Below are positions 41,043 through 48,217 of a stretch of 64,000 nucleotides of DNA, one piece after another. This stretch comes from Terriglobia bacterium. GTDB lineage: Bacteria; Acidobacteriota; Terriglobia; UBA7540. Both the position numbers and the translations under genes were made by a program. The notes under the pieces are model-generated. The model was not told the DNA's origin. It saw only the letters and a program-made list of their open reading frames with translations, and did no database searches. The DNA lies in assembly GCA_020073545.1 (NCBI GenBank), contig JAIQEZ010000002.1, forward strand, positions 29,660-93,659, given 5' to 3'. Each line of letters opens with the position of its first letter. Position 1 is the first letter of the stretch.

Positions 41043-42491
41043 TCATCCTTTAATCACCCCAATAGGTTTCAGCCGCGCCACGCGGCGTGCCAGCCCGGCG
41101 TTGTGGACCACGTCGATGACGGCATCGACGTCTTTGTAGGCTTCCGGAATCTCTTCCGTAATCCCGTCGCGGGTTTCGGCCCGTACCAGGATCCCCTGGT
41201 CTTCCAGGCGCTGCTTGGCGTTCTGCGCGTAAGGGGATTTCCTCGCGGCGGTGCGGCTCATCACGCGGCCCGCGCCGTGGCACGTGGTGCCGAAGGTTTC
41301 CTGCATGGCCCCGTCGGTCCCCACCAGCACGTAAGACGCCGTCCCCATCGAGCCGGGAATCAGCACCGGCTGGCCGACGTGCCGGTAAACTTCCGGCACA
41401 TCGCGATGGCCCGGGGGAAAAGCGCGCGTGGCGCCCTTGCGGTGGACCATCACTTCGCGCTCGCGGCCGTCCACCCGGTGGCGCTCGAGTTTGGCGATGT
41501 TGTGGCACACGTCGTAGACGACGCGCAGTTCCTCCTTCTCGCCGAAAATCCGCTTGAACGCTTGGCGAGTGAAATGCGTGATCCCCTGGCGATTGGCCCA
41601 GGCAAAGTTCGCCGCGGCGCGCATGGCGGTAAGGTAGGCCTGGCCTTCCGGGGACTTGACGGGCACACAGGCCAGTTGCCGGTCCGGCAGGTCGATGCCG
41701 TAGCGCCGCATGGCGGGGCCCATTTCGCGCAAGTAATCCGTGCACACCTGGTGGCCGAGCCCGCGCGAGCCGGAATGGATGAGCACCACGACCTCATTTT
41801 CGTAAAGTCCCAGCGCCTCGGCGCGGCTGGGATCGAACACCCGCTCCACGTACTGGACTTCCACAAAGTGATTGCCTGACCCGAGCGTGCCGACCTGCGA
41901 CAAACCTCGCTTTTTCGCGTGATCGCTCACGGCGCTAGGTTCCGCGCCCTCGATCGCGCCGCTCTCCTCGCAGTGCGTCAGGTCCTCGCCGCGGCCGTAG
42001 CCGTGCTCCGTCATCCACGCGGCGCCGTCCTGGAGCAGCTTGTCAAGCTCCGCATAGGAAATCCGGACGTTCCCGCTCTGGCCGACGCCGGAAGGAATGT
42101 CGCGAAACAACTGGTTCACCAGCTCGCGAATCTTGGGCCGCACTTCCTCGACCTCCAGCGAACTGGCGAGCAGGCGCACTCCACAGTTGATGTCAAACCC
42201 CACGCCGCCGGGTGAGATCACGCCTTCCTGGTGCGGGTCGGTGGCTGCCACGCCGCCGATGGGGAATCCGTAACCCTGATGAATATCGGGCATGGCGAGT
42301 GACCGGCCCACGATGCCCGGCAGCATCGCCACGTTGATCGCCTGCTCGAGCGAGAGGTCTTTCAGCAGGTCTTTGAGCAGCCGCTCGTCCGTGTAAATGA
42401 GCGCGTCCGTCAGCATGCCGGGTTTGGTCCCGCGCGGCACCAGCCAGCGGTAATCGTCGAGCTTCTGGAGTTGGTGCAATTCAAGAGGCAT
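41043..42491 (-). CDS. rtcB: RtcB tRNA-splicing/RNA-repair ligase
   Basis: A 482-residue GTP-dependent RNA ligase joining 2',3'-cyclic phosphate (or 3'-phosphate) to 5'-OH ends. Metal ligands and motifs are present: DINCGVRLL (Cys), TLGSGNHFVEVQY (His), IHSGSRGLGHQ (His), VVYDVCHNIAKLE. MVHRKGATRAFPPGH contains the guanylylated histidine, and the C-terminus is PIGVIKG. ATG 42489-42491 has AAAGGAG five bases upstream; 16 further codons upstream are open but not conserved. No archease or rtcA gene adjoins it, so its repair targets are unknown. Confidence 0.95.
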   Translation of the reverse strand: MPLELHQLQKLDDYRWLVPRGTKPGMLTDALIYTDERLLKDLLKDLSLEQAINVAMLPGIVGRSLAMPDIHQGYGFPIGGVAATDPHQEGVISPGGVGFDINCGVRLLASSLEVEEVRPKIRELVNQLFRDIPSGVGQSGNVRISYAELDKLLQDGAAWMTEHGYGRGEDLTHCEESGAIEGAEPSAVSDHAKKRGLSQVGTLGSGNHFVEVQYVERVFDPSRAEALGLYENEVVVLIHSGSRGLGHQVCTDYLREMGPAMRRYGIDLPDRQLACVPVKSPEGQAYLTAMRAAANFAWANRQGITHFTRQAFKRIFGEKEELRVVYDVCHNIAKLERHRVDGREREVMVHRKGATRAFPPGHRDVPEVYRHVGQPVLIPGSMGTASYVLVGTDGAMQETFGTTCHGAGRVMSRTAARKSPYAQNAKQRLEDQGILVRAETRDGITEEIPEAYKDVDAVIDVVHNAGLARRVARLKPIGVIKG

Positions 42492-42643
42492 CGCGACTCC
42501 TTTAGGCCGGAACCGACTCGTGTGGAATCTGAGGTTCATTATAGCAGGGCGTCCAGGCGGTGCGCCGCTGCCATTGACGCCTGCCCGGCGCAGCCTTACA
42601 ATCCCCTGCCGTCGCTCTGGGACTCACATCCGAAGGAGGACTT

Positions 42644-43732
42644 ATGAATCAGCGCAGGCATTCGATGAATTTCGCGCTTATGGCGGCGGTCGCCGTGGTG
42701 CTGACTGCGGCAGCTTCCAGCGCCATGGCCCAGATGCGGACGCGTGTCTGGAACTTCGACCAGGATCCTGCTGGGAAGGTGCCTCCAGGTTTCACATCGG
42801 CCCTTACGGGACGGGGCACCGTCGGCCGATGGTCGGTCATACCAGACCACTCTGCGCCCTCTCCGCCTAACGTTCTCGCCCAGATTTCCACCGATTCGAC
42901 GGACTATCGTTTTCCGCTGGCCATCGCAGACGACACGAACTACAAAGACCTGTCGCTCGCCGTCAAATTCAAGGCCATCTCCGGCAAAGTGGATCAGGGG
43001 GCACGCTTGGTGTTTCGGCTGGAAGACCCGGACAACTACTACGTCGCGCGTGCCAATGCGCTCGAGGATAACTTCCGCCTCTACCACGTCCTTAAGGGCC
43101 GGCGCGTGCAGTTCGCCGGTGCCGACTTCAAAGTGACGCCCAACACCTGGCATGAGATCAAGGTCGAAGCCCGTGGCAATGAGTTCAAATGCTTCTACGA
43201 CGGGCAACTGAAGTTCACGGCTAAAGACGACACCTTCAAGGATGTAGGGAAGATCGGCTTGTGGACGAAGGCTGACTCCGTCATTCATTTCGATGACCTG
43301 ACTGTGGAGGACTTGGGCAGCGGAAAGAGTTCCACGTCACAAGGCAAGATCCTGGCTCAGAAGCTGGTGGACGAGCTGGCCGCAGAGCACCCGGACCTAG
43401 TCCGAATCGGCTTGCATCTCACTCCACCCAACCGTACGGACAATATCATCGTGGCCTGCAATATCGCGGCGAGGATTGGGCGGAAGTCAGACCCCGAGGA
43501 CCTGAAAGCGATGCAAACAGGCAAACCCGTTGTGCTGAAAGAAGAGGGCAATTTCGACGTCACCTTGCCGCTCCACACGGCGGCGGGGAAGGTCATCGGG
43601 GCCATTGGCCTCACGTTCAAGCCCCGGGACAATGAGCAAGGATCATTCGCGGCCGAGCGCGCCAAAAAGATGGCGGCGGAGGTCGAAAAACAAATAACCT
43701 CAGAAACGAAGCTGTTCGAGTCAGCCGGATAG
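42644..43732 (+). CDS. exported protein with concanavalin-like domain and C-terminal PAS/Cache-like domain
   Basis: A 362-residue protein with signal peptide (MNFALMAAVAVVLTAAASSA, ~8-28). Residues ~33-225 resemble the laminin-G/3-keto-disaccharide hydrolase (DUF1080) jelly roll: WNFDQDPAGKVPPGF, VFRLEDPDNYYVARANALED, NTWHEIKVEARGNEFKCFYD, GKIGLWTKADSVIHFDDLTV. The rest (~240-345) has a helix and five-strand pattern (IIVACNIAARIGRKSDPEDL, FDVTLPLHTAAGKVIGAIGL) like an extracytoplasmic PAS/Cache fold. No catalytic residues are identifiable. A sugar-binding sensory or scaffold role is possible but unproven. GGAGG precedes the ATG. Confidence 0.65.
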   Translation: MNQRRHSMNFALMAAVAVVLTAAASSAMAQMRTRVWNFDQDPAGKVPPGFTSALTGRGTVGRWSVIPDHSAPSPPNVLAQISTDSTDYRFPLAIADDTNYKDLSLAVKFKAISGKVDQGARLVFRLEDPDNYYVARANALEDNFRLYHVLKGRRVQFAGADFKVTPNTWHEIKVEARGNEFKCFYDGQLKFTAKDDTFKDVGKIGLWTKADSVIHFDDLTVEDLGSGKSSTSQGKILAQKLVDELAAEHPDLVRIGLHLTPPNRTDNIIVACNIAARIGRKSDPEDLKAMQTGKPVVLKEEGNFDVTLPLHTAAGKVIGAIGLTFKPRDNEQGSFAAERAKKMAAEVEKQITSETKLFESAG

Positions 43733-43886
43733 CGTCATTGCGGCTGATGTAGCCGCCATGGCAGACGGTGCCAGGGCGACCCGGTGTTTCGGGGCGTTTC
43801 ACCAAACCTGAGAAGAGGACTATTACGGAATCGAGACTCTCTGAGTGTTTTTCACGTATGATCCCAGCGCAAGAAGGAGGCCAGAA

Positions 43887-44543
43887 ATGCAACGCTCGTG
43901 GACTACCGTACTCGCGGCCGGATTGATCGTTGTCTCCTGCTATTTCTCGACCCGCACCGAGGCAGGTGGGCCTTCCGCGGCGGCGCCGCAAGCGGCGTCT
44001 TCAGCGGCGGCGGAGCAGCTTCCCTTCGGCGACTTACTGGCTTCCGGCGAGTTCAGCCAAACCTTCGGAGCGCATCAGTTCACACCCTTTGGCGACAGCC
44101 AATTCAGCTTTACCATCTCCATCCCGAACCGCTGGGAATCCCATCTGAGTGAAGTTGATCCCGACCAGCTCGCGCATGACAGCGAAGCCCCCGTGCCGGT
44201 GGCCGAATTCGCGCCCGGGGGCGCGGACGACGTGGGTGTCAACGTGCAATACCTCAGAGTGCCGGTCGAGAAGCCGCTCGCAACTGTCATCGACGACTAC
44301 GTCAAGGCTAACAGCGGCACATTGGTGACGCGGCAGCGGCTCGACTCAAAAGGCCGCAGCATGGAAGACGCGCTGATGAAGAGCACGGCCGAGGACCTGG
44401 GTCCCCTGCTGACGCGTGTGACCCTGCTCCGCCGCGGCACGATCGTTTTCATCTTTACAGGCTGGTGCGTCGAGGAGAAATACGAAAAGTACAAGCGCCT
44501 CTTCGGCGCCGCGCTGGAATCCTTCACCCCTACAGGCAACTGA
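43887..44543 (+). CDS. putative lipoprotein or secreted protein, 218 aa
   Basis: I do not recognise the family. The N-terminus is a signal sequence (MQRSWTTVLAAGLIVVSCYF) in which VVSC could be a lipobox, so the protein may be lipid-anchored. A low-complexity Ala/Ser/Pro stretch follows. A compact domain (~75-215) then has FSFTISIPNRWESHL, GVNVQYLRVPVEKPLATVID, RVTLLRRGTIVFIFTGWCVE and KYKRLFGAALESF, which resembles small PsbP/DUF1795-like beta-sandwich domains often found as exported proteins. AAGGAGG lies six bases before ATG 43887-43889. Confidence 0.65.
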   Translation: MQRSWTTVLAAGLIVVSCYFSTRTEAGGPSAAAPQAASSAAAEQLPFGDLLASGEFSQTFGAHQFTPFGDSQFSFTISIPNRWESHLSEVDPDQLAHDSEAPVPVAEFAPGGADDVGVNVQYLRVPVEKPLATVIDDYVKANSGTLVTRQRLDSKGRSMEDALMKSTAEDLGPLLTRVTLLRRGTIVFIFTGWCVEEKYEKYKRLFGAALESFTPTGN

Positions 44544-44596
44544 GCCGAAACAGAACGATACGACGCGCCTCCCCGCGCGCACCCCAGGTGGGGAGC

Positions 44597-44646
44597 CCTG
44601 CCTGCCGGTTTTTGCCGGCTGGCTTGCTGCCACCTGCCGGCCGCCC
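44597..44646. repeat. GC-rich palindromic repeat fragment
   Basis: CCTGCCTGCCGG, TTTTTGCCGGCTGGC and CACCTGCCGGCC are complementary blocks related to the repeats at 11904 and 37949. The fragment lies just before a TATGATATAT stretch (44655) that could be the -10 region of the next gene. Confidence 0.5.
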
Positions 44647-44731
44647 AATATCGTGTTATGATATATTTTGGACCCTGATGGGGCTGGGGTTCTCATGGGT
44701 CAAAATCTATTTCCTGGTGGGAGGCACTTCG

Positions 44732-45751
44732 ATGCGCTCGACGAAGCAGAATCGCCGCGAGTTCCTGGAAAAGGTGACGCTGGGGATTGCCGGCGCCAGC
44801 GCGGCCATCTCGGGAAACGTTGTGGCCGCGACGGCTGCGGTCGCCAGTGGTGAAATGCCTTATCGCACGCTGGGCCGCAGCGGCGAAAAGGTCTCGCTAC
44901 TGGGCCTGGGCGGGTTTCACCTCGGCCTCCAGCGCGACGAGCAGGAAAGCATTCGCATCATTCGCACGGCCATCGACAACGGCGTGAATTTCATGGACAA
45001 CTGCTGGGACTACAACGGCGGCGTGAGCGAAATCCGCATGGGCAAGGCCCTTCAGGAAGGTTACCGGAAGAGGGTTTTCTTGATGACCAAAATCGATGGG
45101 CAGGTGAAAGACGTCGCCGCCCAGCAGATCGACGAATCCCTGCGGCGCTTGCAGGTTGACACCATCGATTTGCTGCAGTTTCACGAAGTCATTCGCCCCG
45201 GTGATCCCGACCGCATCTTCGGCCCCGGCGGCTCCATCGAGGCCGCGCTGGCCGCGAAGAAAGCCGGCAAGATCCGTTACATTGGCTTTACCGGCCACAA
45301 GGATCCCGACGTCCATCTGAAGATGCTGTACACCGGATTCCAGCAAGGGTTCACGTTTGACGCCGTGCAGATGCCGCTCAATGTAATGGACGCGCACTTC
45401 CGGAGCTTCGAGAAGAAAGTGGTCCCGGTGCTGGTTGAACACGGCATTGGCGTGCTGGGGATGAAGGCGATGGGCGATGGCTTCGTCCTGAGGAGCAGGA
45501 CGGCGACGCCGATGGAGTGCCTGCACTACGTCATGAACCTGCCGACCTCGGTGGTGATTAACGGCTGCGATTCCCTCGAACGGCTGCAGCAGGGATTGGA
45601 AGCCGCGCGCACGTTCAAGCCCCTGGGCGAACCGGAAGTGGCGGCGCTCCTGGAGAAGACCGCGCTTGCTGCTGCGCAGGGCGAGTTCGAACCCTTCAAG
45701 ACTACACACAACTTCGACGGCACGATCCACAACCCGAGCTGGCTGGGGTGA
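44732..45751 (+). CDS. Tat-exported aldo/keto reductase
   Basis: A 339-residue protein. NRREFLEKVTLGIAGASAAI at the N-terminus is a twin-arginine signal (RR followed by FL and a mild hydrophobic stretch), so the folded, cofactor-loaded enzyme is likely exported. The aldo/keto reductase barrel starts at PYRTLGRSGEKVSLLGLGGF. The tetrad candidates are Asp and Tyr in MDNCWDYNGG, Lys in LMTKIDGQ and His in LLQFHEVIRPG. The substrate is unknown. ATG 44732-44734 with GGGAGG seven bases upstream replaces a much longer open frame that would overlap the preceding gene. Confidence 0.9.
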   Translation: MRSTKQNRREFLEKVTLGIAGASAAISGNVVAATAAVASGEMPYRTLGRSGEKVSLLGLGGFHLGLQRDEQESIRIIRTAIDNGVNFMDNCWDYNGGVSEIRMGKALQEGYRKRVFLMTKIDGQVKDVAAQQIDESLRRLQVDTIDLLQFHEVIRPGDPDRIFGPGGSIEAALAAKKAGKIRYIGFTGHKDPDVHLKMLYTGFQQGFTFDAVQMPLNVMDAHFRSFEKKVVPVLVEHGIGVLGMKAMGDGFVLRSRTATPMECLHYVMNLPTSVVINGCDSLERLQQGLEAARTFKPLGEPEVAALLEKTALAAAQGEFEPFKTTHNFDGTIHNPSWLG

Positions 45752-45764
45752 GTGTGTCGGCGAC

Positions 45765-45985
45765 GGAACCTGTCTCCGGGTTTGTGGAGTCCGATGGACT
45801 CCATCGGAGTCCTGAAATCCGACCCGATTTCATCGGGACGTCGCCATGCTGGCTTCGCAGCGCAGAGCTCCCGCTCTGCGCCAGCCGCGGTCAAGTTCCG
45901 ACGTAGGGCCCAGCTTATGGTGGGCATGAATCGGCGGTGCCGGCTCGTCACTTGTCACTAGTCACTCGTCACTGTTCTTGCGGGG
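45765..45985. repeat. composite palindromic repeat region
   Basis: It contains GGAACCTGTCTCCGGG, a GGAGTCCGATGGACTCC palindrome block, CCCGATTTCATCGGGACGTC (nearly identical to 50650-50669) and GCGCAGAG-CTCCCG-CTCTGCGC. It ends with TCACTTGTCACTAGTCACTC words like those between the tRNAs. No gene is present from 45752 to 46055. Confidence 0.6.
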
Positions 45986-46055
45986 TGAGGAGTCACCCGT
46001 CATTCGCGCCCATTCCCCACTCGCAGATATCAAAAGAACGATGCGCGACCTCCGG

Positions 46056-46622
46056 TTAGCGAAGCATTCTTCTTACGGTCGCAGCAAACAGCGGGTGCGG
46101 CGCGAATGATGCCGACCGCGACAGAAGGCGGACGTCAATGTGCTTTCCAATGCGAGCGTTGTGGACGGTGTTCAGATACTGCTTGCCGTACTTCCTCCAT
46201 ATCAAGTCACGCAAGTGCTCCTTGGGATCCAAGAGAGACTCGGGATTTCCCGGAAGTCTCGGTTGCTGATTCTCCATGAACGCTGCCGCAATGGCCGCGC
46301 CGTCATATAGCAGCCATGCCTCAACTTCTCGCTTTGGAATCAGAACAACGCTGGCTTTTGCTCCCGCAGGGGCGATTGCCTCGGTGAGCTGGGCATGAAG
46401 CTGTCGTTCATCGTGCACATCAAGGTCATGGACCACCGTGATCCATGGACACCCCTGTCGTAGCAGGGTCCGCGCCCAAGCCCCGCACTTGCGCCGTAAC
46501 TTGCCACAGCCGTGGCCCACAAACCGCCTGAACCCAATGCGGTGCGGTTTAAGGAGGGACAGCGTGACCTCCCGAACCACCGCGACGTCGCTGTCATCCT
46601 CTGCGATTATCCCCATTTTCAC
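46056..46622 (-). CDS. TOPRIM-like (DUF4276-type) partner of an AAA ATPase
   Basis: A 188-residue protein of the kind encoded beside OLD/RecF-like ATPases. Features fit a compact TOPRIM-like nuclease fold: an acidic first motif (MGIIAEDDSDVAVVREV), the DxD-like motif VVHDLDVHD (~65-73) and IPKREVEAWLLYDG, the segment that characterises DUF4276-type proteins. The rest is helical and basic. The start GTG 46620-46622 overlaps the ATPase stop (GTGA); ATG 46614-46616 is the alternative. Likely the effector of a two-gene defence module in which the ATPase senses a trigger (inference). Confidence 0.7.
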   Translation of the reverse strand: MKMGIIAEDDSDVAVVREVTLSLLKPHRIGFRRFVGHGCGKLRRKCGAWARTLLRQGCPWITVVHDLDVHDERQLHAQLTEAIAPAGAKASVVLIPKREVEAWLLYDGAAIAAAFMENQQPRLPGNPESLLDPKEHLRDLIWRKYGKQYLNTVHNARIGKHIDVRLLSRSASFAPHPLFAATVRRMLR

Positions 46623-47902
46623 GGTCGATCTCCTAGACCACCTTCACGCCAATACTCTCCAAGATTACCCTCTTGTTCCAGGTATCCCCGAAGGGCTGAG
46701 TACTCCTTAGCTGTCATTGTTTTGCGGATGGGACGTGCTAAAGTTCCCGATGACTTATCGAATGTAACTCGATAAACATTTTCAGGGCTGACGTGGTCCA
46801 AAACATAGTCGGAGTGCGTCGAGAGAATCATTTGCTTGTGCCGTGAGTACGACTTTACGAGTTCGAGGATGCTACTTAGTAGGCCATGGTGTACACAGAC
46901 TTCCGGCTCCTCTATTAGCAGAGCGGTGCTCTCCTCAGTTGTCAAATGGAATAGCAGCGCGAGCGTCTTGAATGTGCCTTCAGACAGTTGGTTTGGAGAA
47001 AGCCTATGCTTGCCAAGTCTGAACTGAGGGATGACCAGTAACTTGTTTCGCCTGCGGGATTCCACCTTCCCGCCGACGCGAACCGAGTATTCAGTGGAAG
47101 ATGTTCGAACTTCGCGAAATGTCAGGTCGTCAATCAACCGAAGTCCCTTCGGCCCCACAATGTCCATGAACTGTTTGTACTGACGATTCGCTTCTGCCTT
47201 TTGGGCAGAGTACATATTGTAGAGAGTTCTTGCATGTCCACGAAGCAGGAGCAGTCTGCGCTGTTTCCCTTCTTGTTCAATTTCGAAGGATACTGGGCAG
47301 GAACCAGGATTGGTGAATTGGGATGCCCCATAATACCTGATCCCCGCACAGTACTGGGCGACACTACCCAGAACGCGCCCGACCCAGTCAGGAATTTCAA
47401 GAACGCCGGGCAGTCTTATGAAGCTAGACTGATGCGAGCGGTACCAACGGTAGGCATATTGATCCCGCTCCCGACTTGACGCAAAAGGCCCAAGAAGCGG
47501 GAGGGGAATCTCCAAGAACGTCCGTCGTCCGCGTTGTCCCTTGAGCGACCATTTTTGTCGGGAGTCCACCATCACGTCATTGTTGGATTCATCCGTATAC
47601 GCATCGACTGATGCCTTGAGGTGGATTTGGGCACCAGAGCGCTCGAAGGCCGCCTTGATGCGAGAATTAGTCGCGATCGCACCATGTTGCGAAGGGCCAT
47701 ACTCGTATTCCCTGGCCATCCTATTGAGGAACAAAATAGCTTGGAGAATGTTGGTTTTGCCGCTGCTATTTGGCCCAATGAGTACGGAGAGATTAGGATG
47801 GAAATCGATACGAGTCCGCAAACACGACCGGTAGTTCTCGATTGCAATGCTATTGAGAAAAGTCGCCTTTCCTCGGTGACCCTTGTTCATGCTGGCCCCC
47901 AT
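46619..47902 (-). CDS. AAA family ATPase (OLD/RecF/AAA_15-like)
   Basis: A 427-residue SMC/RecF-like ATPase. It opens with FLNSIAIENYRSCLRTRIDF, then Walker A LIGPNSSGKTNI (GPNSSGKT), the ABC-type signature LSPNQLSEGTFKTLALLFHL, Walker B ALLIEEPEVCVHHG and the switch histidine in QMILSTHSDYVLDH. This is the ATPase architecture of OLD-family, PARIS and AbiL-type defence proteins. It lacks its own TOPRIM domain; the next gene supplies a TOPRIM-like protein. The gene is visibly lower in GC than its neighbours. ATG 47900-47902 with AAAGGGA four bases upstream is preferred; the frame is open to 47923. Confidence 0.85.
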   Translation of the reverse strand: MGASMNKGHRGKATFLNSIAIENYRSCLRTRIDFHPNLSVLIGPNSSGKTNILQAILFLNRMAREYEYGPSQHGAIATNSRIKAAFERSGAQIHLKASVDAYTDESNNDVMVDSRQKWSLKGQRGRRTFLEIPLPLLGPFASSRERDQYAYRWYRSHQSSFIRLPGVLEIPDWVGRVLGSVAQYCAGIRYYGASQFTNPGSCPVSFEIEQEGKQRRLLLLRGHARTLYNMYSAQKAEANRQYKQFMDIVGPKGLRLIDDLTFREVRTSSTEYSVRVGGKVESRRRNKLLVIPQFRLGKHRLSPNQLSEGTFKTLALLFHLTTEESTALLIEEPEVCVHHGLLSSILELVKSYSRHKQMILSTHSDYVLDHVSPENVYRVTFDKSSGTLARPIRKTMTAKEYSALRGYLEQEGNLGEYWREGGLGDRP

Positions 47903-48217
47903 AAAATCCCTTTCGGTTGGCATAAGACGAACCCACGATGCGCATTTTGCTGCAAGTATAGACGGTTCATGGGTGAAACGCGCATTGCATTGCGACGTGT
48001 GGACCGCGCACTACAGCAAAACCACCCGGCAGGTGCACATTCTTAACCAGGGCGTTGGCTGCTACCTCTATACACCCGTTCGGTTGACAGAGCAACCTCA
48101 GGTCATGGGGCACAGGGGCAGGCTAACAGGGGCTGGGTGCTGGACGAGCAGGGGCTGGGTGTTGGGGGTTAGGGGCTGGGGAAACTGGGAGTTGAGGTTT
48201 GGCGGGACGGGAAACTC
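47903..48217. other. intergenic region with GGGGCTGGGTG repeats
   Basis: No gene seen. Copies of AGGGGCTGGG occur near 48126, 48149 and 48169, with CTGGGTGCTGG and CTGGGTGTTGG between them. Confidence 0.5.

Noticed and set aside
41050..41745. 231-codon frame within rtcB on the same strand
   Set aside because: Different frame of rtcB, Arg/Pro-rich, no domain.
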